Assembly (NCBI GenBank): GCA_021776925.1
Contig: JAJFFB010000100.1
Location: 1-35,893, forward strand
Source of the DNA: Planctomycetota bacterium
Lineage (GTDB): Bacteria; Planctomycetota; UBA1135
DNA: 35,893 nucleotides
Reading direction: 5' to 3'
The translations under genes were made by a program, and so were the position numbers. Positions 1-9,500 of this stretch are shown one piece after another. How positions within the stretch are numbered: position 1 is the stretch's first letter; each line of letters starts with the position of its first letter. The notes beneath the pieces were generated by a model. That model saw nothing but the letters and a program-made list of their open reading frames with translations, searched no databases and was not told the DNA's origin.

Positions 1-465
1 CTGCAGCGCCGGCAACAAGGGGCGCAAGGCCTGGGCGCGCGCGATCTGGTCCTGATGACCGCGCGCCAAGGCCAGCAGTTCCTTTTCCGCAACTGCGGCA
101 AAGGGTGCCAGCGCCTTGACCGCGTGGCGCGCGATCCCCGGGGGTCGTGAGGACGCCTCGCCGACCAGGATCTCCACCGCTGCGCCGCTCAACTTGCCGA
201 CTTTCGCGAAGGGGGCCAACGACTGGTAGGCGGCCGCCAAACGGTCGCCCTTGCGCAACACCGTGACCGCTTTTTCCACCGCGGCGAGCGCCTCGGCGTC
301 GGCCGTATTGCCGAGACTGCGGATCAGCCCCAGCGGCGCCTGGTCCTCAAGTTCAAGCACCTGGCGTAGTTTGTCGCGGGTGTCCTGCGCCGCTGCCGTC
401 GCTGCGGGGAGGGTCACGAGCGCGAGGACCAGGCCCAGCAGGTGGAGGGTGGAGCGGAATTTCAT
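1..465 (-). CDS. Secreted protein of unknown function, partial (N-terminal 155 residues)
   Basis: An open frame starts at ATG 465 on the minus strand and runs off the left edge with no stop. The N-terminus is a clear signal peptide: MKFR, a hydrophobic stretch of about 18 residues, then an Ala-rich site ending near AAAQD. The mature part is helical and Ala/Leu-rich, with regularly spaced segments such as AVEKAVTVLRKGDR and VEILVGEASSRP that recall HEAT-type helical repeats, but no family is recognised with confidence. It is divergent from the mannosidase gene, and only 41 bases separate the two starts. Most of the protein lies outside the window, so its function cannot be judged. The reality of the gene is well supported by the signal peptide and strongly G/C third positions. 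Confidence 0.75.
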   Translation of the reverse strand, partial: MKFRSTLHLLGLVLALVTLPAATAAAQDTRDKLRQVLELEDQAPLGLIRSLGNTADAEALAAVEKAVTVLRKGDRLAAAYQSLAPFAKVGKLSGAAVEILVGEASSRPPGIARHAVKALAPFAAVAEKELLALARGHQDQIARAQALRPLLPALQ

Positions 466-506
466 TCTGGGCGAGGCTGTCGCCATCATAGCCAGGGTTC
501 GACGCC

Positions 507-3038
507 ATGGACCCACCCCTTCCCGTCCTCCATTACACCTTCGGCAACCACATGCACTGGGCCGACATGCAGTGGCTGTGGGGCTGGGAGGTCCTGCCTG
601 GCAGCCTGCGCGACATGATCGAGCTGTGCCGCGCCGCTGAGGTCCGCGGCAACCTGAATTGGGACGCCTGCGCGCTGGATCGACTGGCGGCCGAACACCC
701 GGGGGCCTTGGCCGAACTGCGCCAGGCGGTGAGCGACGGCTGGATCGATCCGGTAGGTGGTTCCTGGGGCCAGCCCTACGGCCAGTTCCACGGTGGCGAA
801 TCCAACCTGCGCCAATTCGAATTCGGTCTACGCGCGAACCTCCGCCATCTCGGCGTGCGACCGCGAATTTTCTGGGAGGAGGAGTTCTGGATGCATCCGC
901 AGATGCCGCAGATGCTCGACCAGTGCGGATTCGAAGGCGCCTGCCTGTTCTTCCAATGGACCTGGCATACGCCCGAGGTGCCGCAGGAAGAGCTGCCGTT
1001 GGTGCGTTGGCGCGGGGTGGACGGAAGCGAACTGCCGGCATTCACCCGCAACGACCTCAACCTGCACCAGTGGCCCGAAGACTTCTCGGTGGTCGACCTG
1101 CTGGGCATGAAGCAACCGGCTGATGATGCGGGAGCAGAGGGGAATGAGGCGCCGCGCATCGTCGTGCAGTGGCTCGAGCTGATGCCGTCGCCGGACTGGA
1201 TGTGCCGCAGCGAACTGATCTTGCCCAAGCTGCAGGAGTGGCGCCAGGATCCGCGCTTCCAACTGCGCTCGGACACGCTGCGCGGCCTATTGCCAATCCT
1301 CGATTCCAGTTCGGCGCCGGCACGGACCTATTCCCAGGACGACCTCTGGCACGGCATGTCACTGGGCAAGAACGGCGATCTGCTGCCCCGCGCGTGCCTA
1401 CGGGTGGAGCGCGAACTCCTGCAAGCCGAAGCCCTGGCGACCTTGACCTCCCTGCTCGGCCGCCCCTACCCCTCATGGGGCGTGTACCCGGTGTGGGAAC
1501 TCGACGAAGCCTGGCGCGAACTGCTCGCCGCCCAGCACCATGACAACCACGAGTGCGAGGGATTGTGCGGTTTCATCGGCAAGGATTCCCTGGACAAGGC
1601 CAGCACCATGGCGTGCCGGATCCGCGAGCGCAGCCTGCGCCTGCTCGCCCGTCGCCTGCACCGCGCTCAGCCGCAGGCCGAGGCGGTGGTGGTCAATGCC
1701 CTGGGCTGGGACCGTGACGTCGACGTACCTGGCTCCGGCACCGCCGCCGCGGTGCCGGCCTTCGGATATCGCTGCATGGGGCCCAACGACTGGCTCCAGG
1801 CCCAACCGGTTGCGGCCGAGATTGACGCCGGAGTTGGGCGCCTGCAGCGCGAAGGCCTGCGCCTGGAATGGTCTGGCAGCAAGCGCCGCCTGTCCTGGGG
1901 CACGCCGCACCCGGCCTCCTCCAAGCCGGACTCACTGGGAGTGGAATTGTCGCTGGTCCGGGACCGACAGCAGGTGGATCTGCTGCAACAGGTCCGATCC
2001 AGTGTCCGGCAACCAACCCAGGACCAGGCAGCGGCTTTGCAACTGCGCGCCGACCACCCCTCCGGAGACGTGCTACGCATGAACTGGAAGCTGCATCCAC
2101 GGCTGCCGGTGGTGGAATGGATGCTCGAGCTGAGTCATGCCTCGCCGCCGGATCCGGGCATGAATTACGGCGTGCGTTTGGAGTTGCAAATGCCCTCAAT
2201 GCCGACGGCGGTGCAGGCCGATTTCCCCTATGGTTGGAGCGAAATCCAGGCGCTTGCCGACCGTCGGCGCAAGTATCCGAGCGGCGACTGGATGACCAGC
2301 GAGCAATGGTTTGAAACGGTCCACCGGCCCTTCACTTCCCTGCGCTGGGTGCAGTGGGACCACCCAGTAGCACCCATGTTATGGATTCACGACGGCGCCC
2401 AATCCTGGTGCCGCCTTGAGCAAGGAATCGCGGTGCTGCTCAATCTGAAGGATCCATGGGACGAAGAGTTCTGGCACCCCCGCTGCGAGGCGCGCTTGTG
2501 GCAGGTACTTGAGCCGCCTGCATCCCCCGAACAACGCGAACGCCTGGTCGATGAACTGCTGCAGGAGCCGTTGTGGTCGCCGCTTCCCCCACCCGCGTTG
2601 GCCACAAACGCCTGTGTCGGAGGCGGCAGCCTTGACCATAGAGAAGAGCTGCCCGCGATGCTGCCTGGCTTGCGCCACAGCGGTTCGGGTCGGATCACCA
2701 GCCTACGTCGCGCAGACGCACGCGAAGGCCAGGAGCTGCTCGCCTGGGCTGGCCACTCAATGAAGCACCCCTGGGTGCTGCGCCTGGTCGAAACCGCAGG
2801 GCGAGGCGGGGAAGCGATGCTGCGGCTGCCGCCGCCGATTCGTCGGGCCTGGCGCTGCAACGCCCTGGGGGAAGCCATCCAGGAGATGGCCTGCCACGAC
2901 GGCGAAATCAGGCTGACACTGGATGCCCACCAGATCCTGACCCTGATGGTCGACGTCCCGGCATCCGCCGCGCAGCCGCGCGACCTCGATCACAAGCGCG
3001 AGGTATGGGCCACCATCCATCGCCCGGGCCCGACATGA
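507..3038 (+). CDS. GH38-like alpha-mannosidase (atypical active site)
   Basis: 843 residues, no signal peptide, so probably cytoplasmic. Glycoside hydrolase family 38 removes alpha-mannosyl residues using a Zn ion and an Asp nucleophile. Family features visible: an N-terminal HMHWADMQWLW segment (residues 15-25) at the place of the HxHxDxxW metal motif, GWIDPVGGSW and GGESNLRQFEFG around residues 78-110, FWEEEFWMHPQMPQ (122-135) where the nucleophile loop normally lies, and QHHDNHECEG (from 343) matching the conserved HHD segment. A long C-terminal beta-rich half follows, as in the family. Two deviations stand out. The metal motif reads HxHxxD rather than HxHxD, and the nucleophile position appears to be Glu126 instead of Asp. 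It overlaps the ribokinase start by ATGA, suggesting one sugar-catabolic unit. Substrate could be another glycoside; mannose specificity is an inference. Confidence 0.75.
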   Translation: MDPPLPVLHYTFGNHMHWADMQWLWGWEVLPGSLRDMIELCRAAEVRGNLNWDACALDRLAAEHPGALAELRQAVSDGWIDPVGGSWGQPYGQFHGGESNLRQFEFGLRANLRHLGVRPRIFWEEEFWMHPQMPQMLDQCGFEGACLFFQWTWHTPEVPQEELPLVRWRGVDGSELPAFTRNDLNLHQWPEDFSVVDLLGMKQPADDAGAEGNEAPRIVVQWLELMPSPDWMCRSELILPKLQEWRQDPRFQLRSDTLRGLLPILDSSSAPARTYSQDDLWHGMSLGKNGDLLPRACLRVERELLQAEALATLTSLLGRPYPSWGVYPVWELDEAWRELLAAQHHDNHECEGLCGFIGKDSLDKASTMACRIRERSLRLLARRLHRAQPQAEAVVVNALGWDRDVDVPGSGTAAAVPAFGYRCMGPNDWLQAQPVAAEIDAGVGRLQREGLRLEWSGSKRRLSWGTPHPASSKPDSLGVELSLVRDRQQVDLLQQVRSSVRQPTQDQAAALQLRADHPSGDVLRMNWKLHPRLPVVEWMLELSHASPPDPGMNYGVRLELQMPSMPTAVQADFPYGWSEIQALADRRRKYPSGDWMTSEQWFETVHRPFTSLRWVQWDHPVAPMLWIHDGAQSWCRLEQGIAVLLNLKDPWDEEFWHPRCEARLWQVLEPPASPEQRERLVDELLQEPLWSPLPPPALATNACVGGGSLDHREELPAMLPGLRHSGSGRITSLRRADAREGQELLAWAGHSMKHPWVLRLVETAGRGGEAMLRLPPPIRRAWRCNALGEAIQEMACHDGEIRLTLDAHQILTLMVDVPASAAQPRDLDHKREVWATIHRPGPT

Positions 3039-3946
3039 CCTCGAAACCCACCCCGCGCCTGCCCGATCCGGCGCCACGGATTTGCCTGCTGGCCTCGATC
3101 AACCTGGATCTGGTGGTCCGCACCGAGACCTTCCCAAGTCCAGGCGAGACCGTGCACGCTCACTCGCTGCAACGTTACGCGGGTGGCAAGGGAGCCAACC
3201 AGGCGGTGGCCGCGGCGCGCCTCGGTGCACCTGTCGCGGTGCTCGGCTGCGTGGGCGACGACGAGGCCGGCTCCTGGCTGCACCAGGCCCTGCAGAACGA
3301 AGGGGTGGATTGCAGCGATCTGGAAATCGTTCCTGATTGCCCCAGCGGCACCGCCCTGATCACCGTCGACGATCGCGGCGACAACCACATCGTCGTCGTC
3401 GCCGGCGCCAACGCCCATCCCTGCGCAGAGTGGGTGCAGCAACGCGGCGCGGCGATCACCGCGGCCGACGTGCTGCTACTGCAATTGGAAAGCCCGCTGG
3501 CCGCGGTGCAGGCCGCTGCCCACATCGCGCACCAGGCAGGGGTCCGCGTGCTGCTGAACGCCGCACCCGCGCCGACGGTTGCGCTGCCGGCGGAGCTGCT
3601 CGCCTGCGTCGATCTGCTGCTGGTCAATCAGGTCGAAGCCATGGCCTTGGGCAAGATCGAAGCGCAGCGCGTGGTCACCACCCTGGGTGCGCAGGGTTCG
3701 CGTTGGACCGAGGCCGACGGTGCGCAATGGACCCGAGCGGGATACCCGGTGAGCTGCGTCGACACCACCGCCGCCGGAGACGCCTTCGCCGCCGCGTTGG
3801 CCTGCAGTTGGGCGGCGGGCGCCGACCCGGAATCCGCCCTGGCCTACGCCAACGCGACCGGCGCGCTGGCCTGCACGCGCCCCGGGGCCCAGGCCTCGCT
3901 GCCATACCGTGAGCAGGTCGAGAACCTGCTGCGCGGCACGGACTGA
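3035..3946 (+). CDS. rbsK: Ribokinase / PfkB-family sugar kinase
   Basis: 303 residues from the ATG that overlaps the mannosidase stop (ATGA); an in-frame ATG 30 bases upstream is less likely. The protein phosphorylates a sugar at the expense of ATP in the cytoplasm. It begins with the beta-strand ICLLASINLDLVVRTETFPSPGET, followed by the PfkB signature YAGGKGANQAVAAARLG near residues 48-64, and carries the C-terminal signature DTTAAGDAF near residue 244, whose last Asp is the catalytic base. NQVEA in the middle and the NATGALACTRPGAQ end are also ribokinase-like. Length matches the family (about 300). Other PfkB substrates (fructose, nucleosides) cannot be excluded. Translational coupling to the GH38 gene suggests it acts on a sugar released upstream. 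Its stop is only 4 bases from the convergent sialate esterase stop. Confidence 0.85.
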   Translation: MTSKPTPRLPDPAPRICLLASINLDLVVRTETFPSPGETVHAHSLQRYAGGKGANQAVAAARLGAPVAVLGCVGDDEAGSWLHQALQNEGVDCSDLEIVPDCPSGTALITVDDRGDNHIVVVAGANAHPCAEWVQQRGAAITAADVLLLQLESPLAAVQAAAHIAHQAGVRVLLNAAPAPTVALPAELLACVDLLLVNQVEAMALGKIEAQRVVTTLGAQGSRWTEADGAQWTRAGYPVSCVDTTAAGDAFAAALACSWAAGADPESALAYANATGALACTRPGAQASLPYREQVENLLRGTD

Positions 3947-3950
3947 AGTC

Positions 3951-5963
3951 TCAATGGCCGCTCGCAGGCGCCTGCCCGGGGTAGGCTTCCCAGTCGTCGG
4001 TGCGGAAGCTGGGCGCCGGCAGCCCGGCGGCGTTGCGCAGATTGGGCTGGTCGGCGGCGCCCCAGGCGTAGCGCACCGCGACCGGTTCACTCACCGCGGG
4101 ACTGGCAACCACCACCGTCCAGCCCTCGTCGGCGCGATGTTCGATGCGTGCCTGCGCCGCGTGCCAGAGGCGGTCGGCGCCGGCGATCTGGAAGTGGCTG
4201 GGTGCTTCGCCGTCGCGCGTAGTCAGACCCCCGGCGGCGTGATCAAATTCAAGACGGATGGCGCCGGCCTCACGCCGGTGTCCGCGCAGCAGCGGCCCGC
4301 TGTAGACCAGCTCGCGGCCGTAGCTCTTCGCCAGCGCCCACTGCGCCAGGCGGAAACCGACGTCCTGCTTGTTGGCCGGGTGGATGTTGCCCGGGTTGCC
4401 GATGTCCATGGTCACCACCATGCCGGTGTTGGCCACCGCCAGGGTCATCGTCTGGGCTTCGCGCAACGCCGCCGCCTGGCCTCTGTCGCCGCCGTAGTTG
4501 AACGGCGCGATCTGGACGAAATAGAAGGGGAAGTCGCCGCGCCCCCACAAGGCGCGCCAATTCTCGATCATCGCCGGGAACAGTGTCTGGTATTGGCGCG
4601 GACGCGTGCGGTTGGATTCGCCCTGGTACCAGATCGCCCCCCGGATCGCGTAGGGAATCACCGGCCGCAGCATGCCGTTGTGCAAGGCCGTCGGGTAATT
4701 GGCATGGAACCAGGAACCTGTCGGGAAGGCGCCCAATTCGCTCATCGCCGCGCCGCGCTGATGGCGCCAGTCGCCGGCCAGCGGCAGACTGCTGCCGGGC
4801 TCGCCCTGCGGATGGATGCGCATCTGTTCGGCGTTGCCGGTGAAGCCGCCACCACCACCGGTGTCGACCGCGCGCACCGCAAGCACCGCGCTGCCGCCGG
4901 TGACTGCGGACGCCGGTACGCGGTAGGAGCGCGGTTGATTCCATAGGCCGTCGGCGTGGCTCGCCCCCACCCGGCGGCCGTTGAACCAGGTGGTGTCGTT
5001 GTCGTCGATCGGGCCGAGTTCGAGCACCAGTTCGCGCCCCTTCCACGCCACCGGGATTTCCACCTCGCGGCGGTACCAGACCACGCCATCAAAAGCGCCC
5101 AGATCGCCGCTCCAGGCGCCCGGAACCCGCGCCATAGCCCAGCCCTGGTCGTTGAACGAAGCCTGCATCCAACCGTCGCGAGCGCTGCCCGGGTCGCGCT
5201 TGGACAGACGCGTCCACCAAGTCGCCTGGCGCGCCGACAGCGAGTCCTGGTCGGGTGCGCCGCGTCGCTGCTGCAACTCACGCAGCGGGGCCTCGAAGCC
5301 ACCGTGCGCCAGCAGCGTTTCTTCGCTGGTCCAGGCTTCGGCCAGGGTGCCGCCCCAATTGCAGCCGATCAGGCCGATCGGCACCCCCAGCTCGCGGTGC
5401 AGTTCGCGGCCGAAGAGGAAGCCCACGGCCGAAAAGCGGCGCACCGTCTGCGGGTCACAGAGCTGCCACTGTCCGCTGCAATCATCCTGCGGTTCCATGC
5501 CCAGCGCGTGTTCCACGTCGAAGCCACGGATCATCGGCAGGTCGGCCGCCGCCGCTTCTTCCTGCCACGCCTGGATGCCGGGTCCGACCCCCGGACCCAG
5601 GGTCCATTCCATGTTGGACTGACCGCCACACAACCAGACCTCGCCCAGAACCACGTCGCTGTAACGGATCTGCTCGCCACCGCTGTTCACCGAAATGGTG
5701 TAGGGACCACCCTGGACCGGAGTGGCGCAGTCCACGCGCCAGACGCCGTCGCCGTCAGCGACCGCTTCCAGCGTACCCGCCCACCAACCCCCGCTAAGTT
5801 GCACCCTTTCGCCCGCTGCGGCCTTGCCCCAGAAGGGGACCGTCGAGGAACGCTGCATGACCATGTGATCAGAGAAGATCGCGGGCAGCGACAGGTCCTG
5901 GGCGATGGCGGATGCAGGGGCCAGGCAAGCCAGGGGGAGGACGATGCAAAGGGCCTTGAGCAT
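3951..5963 (-). CDS. Secreted sialate O-acetylesterase (SASA family)
   Basis: 670 residues from ATG 5963, which has an AAGG sequence about 9 bases upstream and opens directly into a signal peptide (MLKALCIVLPLA... ending SAIAQ). An in-frame ATG at 5987 is an alternative. The family removes O-acetyl groups from sialic acids or other sugars with an SGNH-type catalytic Ser. Visible: LPAIFSDHMVMQR, then GEVWLCGGQSNMEW with the Ser nucleophile at about residue 116, later IWYQGESN, and NIHPANKQDVGFRLAQWA containing the family's catalytic His region. Between these blocks is an inserted beta-domain like the sugar-binding domain of GH2 enzymes (WYRREVEIP, DTTWFNGRRVG). Planctomycetes commonly encode such enzymes for polysaccharide use. 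It lies 42 bases downstream of the Bat-operon membrane protein on the same strand and could be cotranscribed. Confidence 0.88.
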   Translation of the reverse strand: MLKALCIVLPLACLAPASAIAQDLSLPAIFSDHMVMQRSSTVPFWGKAAAGERVQLSGGWWAGTLEAVADGDGVWRVDCATPVQGGPYTISVNSGGEQIRYSDVVLGEVWLCGGQSNMEWTLGPGVGPGIQAWQEEAAAADLPMIRGFDVEHALGMEPQDDCSGQWQLCDPQTVRRFSAVGFLFGRELHRELGVPIGLIGCNWGGTLAEAWTSEETLLAHGGFEAPLRELQQRRGAPDQDSLSARQATWWTRLSKRDPGSARDGWMQASFNDQGWAMARVPGAWSGDLGAFDGVVWYRREVEIPVAWKGRELVLELGPIDDNDTTWFNGRRVGASHADGLWNQPRSYRVPASAVTGGSAVLAVRAVDTGGGGGFTGNAEQMRIHPQGEPGSSLPLAGDWRHQRGAAMSELGAFPTGSWFHANYPTALHNGMLRPVIPYAIRGAIWYQGESNRTRPRQYQTLFPAMIENWRALWGRGDFPFYFVQIAPFNYGGDRGQAAALREAQTMTLAVANTGMVVTMDIGNPGNIHPANKQDVGFRLAQWALAKSYGRELVYSGPLLRGHRREAGAIRLEFDHAAGGLTTRDGEAPSHFQIAGADRLWHAAQARIEHRADEGWTVVVASPAVSEPVAVRYAWGAADQPNLRNAAGLPAPSFRTDDWEAYPGQAPASGH

Positions 5964-6005
5964 GTCCAGAACCTTAACAGGCCGCATCGGGTTTGCGGCG
6001 GTGGC

Positions 6006-6539
6006 TCAGTGCCCCTTGGGGCGCCGCCCTGGCAGCAGCGCAGCCAGTCCTGCCAGGCCGGTCCCGGCCCAGAACCAGGGGGTGAAAACGATGTCCACCA
6101 GACCGGGCCAGTCCATCCGCACTTCAGTCGCCGAAACTCCGAAGTCCTCCAGCGCAGCGGTGAAATCCAGGGTTTTAACCCAGTCACGGTAGAGCAGCCA
6201 CAAGGCGGCCACTGCGGCCAGTGCGGCCACCCGCCGGGCGCGGTCGATACGCCTGCCGACCACCGCCCCCAGCAGCCCAGCCAGCGCAGCCGCTCCCAGA
6301 CAGCCCAGCGCCGCCATCGACCACATCCGCCCGGGCATTCCCTGTGGCACCGGAAGGCGCTCGTTGCCTGGGCCCGTCGGGCCCTGCAGGTTCCAATCGC
6401 TGTGCCAGTACTTGTCCATGTTGTCCAGACCGGTGAACCGGAAAACCGGAATCCCGGTGACCTGCACCTGTGCCCATGGCAACAGGAAACAGGCACCGGC
6501 CAGGCCAAGGCACAGCAATAGGATCAACAGCCGTTTCAC
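6006..6539 (-). CDS. Small polytopic membrane protein at the end of the Bat operon
   Basis: 177 residues. The start is GTG 6539, whose last bases form the TGA stop of the preceding gene (GTGA overlap); the protein then begins VKRLLILLLCLGLAG. Four hydrophobic segments are visible: the N-terminal helix, MWSMAALGCLGAAALAGLL, VAALAAVAALWLLY and PWFWAGTGLAGLAALL. An extracytoplasmic loop of about 60 residues between the first two contains FRFTGLDNMDKYWHSDWN. The C-terminus is a short basic tail (PGRRPKGH). No known family is recognised. Tight coupling to the BatD-like gene suggests it belongs to the same membrane assembly. A longer in-frame reading back to 6677 exists but is Arg/Pro-rich antisense-like sequence inside the upstream gene, so it is rejected. 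Confidence 0.75.
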   Translation of the reverse strand: MKRLLILLLCLGLAGACFLLPWAQVQVTGIPVFRFTGLDNMDKYWHSDWNLQGPTGPGNERLPVPQGMPGRMWSMAALGCLGAAALAGLLGAVVGRRIDRARRVAALAAVAALWLLYRDWVKTLDFTAALEDFGVSATEVRMDWPGLVDIVFTPWFWAGTGLAGLAALLPGRRPKGH

Positions 6540-9500
6540 ACCTGGACCCGTTCCGCCCAGCGGTCGATGACCTGCTGCAGTTCGGTCAGCGGCGGGGTTT
6601 CCGCGGCAGCGGAGAAACAACGCCGCTCGAGTTCGGCACTTTCCAGGCGGTGGGCAGCGAGCGTGGATTCGTTCCAATAGGCGCCACTGTCCTCTTCGAC
6701 TCGCTGCAGATAGGCGAGGGTGGCCAGCGGGGTGGCGCGGCGCGGGCGCGGCACGCGCGGCGGCGCTGCGGCGGCGGCCGGTTCGCGGCGCAGGTAAATG
6801 AGCACCGCACCGCCGCCGAGCACCGCCAGCGCCAGGACCACCAGCCAGGCCGGCGGACCACCCCCCCCCAAGAGTGCGCTATCCAGCGGAGTCTGGGCTT
6901 CGGCATCGACCACGTCGAGGTCGGCATAACGGCGGTAGTCGAGCTTCTCGTGATCGAGAGCCAGCGCCGGGAAGTGGAAGGAGTCCATGCCGCGCGCGTC
7001 TGCGCCCGGCTCCAGCGTCAGGCTCCAGCTGCGTTCGGTCAGCGGCATCACCGGATCGGATTCGGCGTCCAATTCGACCAGGTTGAGGCCATGCGGTTGG
7101 ATCTCAGTAGTGACGAAACCGGGCACCGCGTCGTGTTCGGGCAGCAGCCGCTCGAGTTCGGGCAGGACCCCGCGTCCGCGCGTGCGCACTTCCAGACGCA
7201 CCTTGCCGTCGGCGAGTTCGCGCGCGTCCAGCACCATCTCCGCCTCGAGCTTTTCGTAGGGACGATCTTCGGCGATGGCGGAATCGGAGTCGAGCAGTAC
7301 CACCGGAGTGATCAGTGGCAGGACAACCAGACCCTTGCCATCGCTGAAATCCATGTCGATCTGCAATGGCGGGATGCGGTCGACGGCCTGGTCGCGCGCG
7401 CTCAGCACCAGATAGGCCAGGGGTTTCTCCATCCAGCCATGCAGCCCGAAGGGGCGAGCCACCACTTCGGCTTGATGGAAGATCAGGTTCTCGACCTCGA
7501 AGGACTCGAACAGGGTCGAACGGATCTTCTCCTCGAAGTTGTCGAGGTAATCCACCGGTGCCGGCACGCCTGGGGTGTAGACCCCGTTTTGCAGGTACTT
7601 GCTGAAGCCACCTGCCTCGCGTTCCAGAGCGGTGGTGTAGCGCAGGGACAAGCGCACGCCGAAGGGGCGCCCGGAACCGACCTGGTCACTGCCGTCGACC
7701 TCGGTGACCAGGCGCACTTCGTCGATCAGCTCTTCGTAAAGGCGCAGGCGGTTGCGCACCCCTTCGCCCTCCGGATGGTCACCGAGGACGCGGGCGACGT
7801 GGCGCAGGAAACGCGGCTTGACCTGGGCCGGAACGTTGACGCGGTTGGCCCAGTTGGCGAAGAGAGCAAGATGGCGTTCTTCTTCCTCGCCCCCGAGGTC
7901 GGCCATGGCGCGCCGCAGCAGGTCGACCTGGTCGTTGTCGGGCTGGGTTCCGCGGGTCAGGAAACCGAGCTCACTGGCGCCAAGCGAAGCCGCGAACCAC
8001 AGCGTGTAGGGCAGCGGCGTGGGCACCGCGCGGCGGGCCACCAGTTCGCCTTCATAGGCGTCGGCGGCCTCGGCGAAGGAGGCAAAGGAAGCGTCGCGCA
8101 GCGGCGTGTAATCCAGCAGATTGGGATCGCGCGCGTGGGTGAACTCGGCGAAATCGAACATCAACGCCGCGCGCGTCAGCACCGCCAGCCACGCATCCGC
8201 ATCGAGATCGAGAGCGCGTTGCAGTACCGCTTCAGCGAGGGCGTAACCGCGCGCGACCTCTTCCTCGACCTGGCTCTTGTTGCGTCGCGTTCCTGAGGCT
8301 TCCTGGACGCGCTGGGACTGCCAGCGGCTGCCCAGGTTGCGGCGCATATTGTCGGCCAGCGCGGTGGCCATGCGCGCCGACATCTGCGCGACCGGACCGA
8401 GCAGGCTTTCGATGTCTTCCAGCCGGTAGACCTCGGCGGCGCTGTGGCAGGCGGCGAATCCGTCGACCAGTTTTTCTGCCTCGAGCGACTCGATGCCGAG
8501 GTCGGCAAAAGCGCGCAACAGGTCGGCGAGCTTGGCCAGCGAACGCATCTGGTGGGCACGCGTCAGCGGCGCTGCGTCGCCGAAGCCCTGGTTCATTCCC
8601 GGGTTGAAGCTGACCCGGTTCTCATCCAGGCCGTCGACGCGCTGCGCCTCGAGCGCGCGGGTCCATTCACTCATGAAGTCTTCGGCCAGACTCTGCGCCA
8701 GCGGCAGCCGGCGGTCGCGCGCCTGACGGATCAGGTCCAGCGCCAGATCCGGCGCCAGCCCCTGCGCGGCGAGGCGGATGCGCGTCTGGTAGACCTTTTC
8801 CGATAGGCCCGGATCGAGCAGATCGAGCCATCCGCCGTCGGGCATGTGCAGGCCCAGATCCTCGGCCGCCACGTAAGTCGGGTAATAGGTGCGCGTGGTC
8901 TGGTCGTAACGGCGGAACTGATAGCTGTCGGGATCGGCGCTGAGGGTGAACTCGGCCTCTTCCATCAGCACCGCGGTAACCAAGTTGAGCGAACGGCGGT
9001 TGGATTCGCGGCTTTCCTCGGTGGCCAGGCTGACCAGGATGCGGCCCATGGCGGCAATTTCGCCGATCACGTGCACGCGCTCGCCGCCGCGGCTCGACAT
9101 GCGCTTCTGGTTGCGCGCTTCCTGACAGGCACGCGCCAACGCGGACAGGCCGAAGTGACCGCCATTGGTGAATAAGGCCGCGCGCCAGGTCGCGGTCTCG
9201 CCTTCGGGGAGCTCCGGCAACAGCGCCAGGACGTAGCCGAGCGCCTGGGTACGGAAGGCACGATCGGCGCCCGGCGACTGCAAGGCGCGGCGATACAGAT
9301 CGAATGCCTGCTGCAGATGCGACTCGCGATCGGCGCGCTGCGCCGCGGCGAGGCCGACGTGCTGATGGAAGCGCGCGTACTGGACAAGCACCACGTGATC
9401 GCTTTCGTCGGGCGCGATTTCGGGCAGATAGGGTTCGGCTGCCGCGACCAGCCCGGCGTCGAAGAGCAGCATCGCCGCCCGCCGGCGGCTGTTGTCATCG

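Noticed and set aside
4956..6521. Long plus-strand open frame opposite the sialate O-acetylesterase
   Set aside because: Its translation is Gln/His/Arg/Pro-rich and lies antisense to a clear family member; typical of G+C-rich shadows.
6861..6868. C8 tract in the BatD-like gene (with C9 at 27114-27122 and C8 at 33322-33329 in VWA genes) as phase-variation sites
   Set aside because: Tracts of this length are expected by chance in DNA this rich in G+C, and the frames are intact.
6470..8296. 608-codon plus-strand frame opposite the BatD-like gene
   Set aside because: Antisense to a protein with signal peptide, TM and operon overlaps; composition is unlike a real protein.
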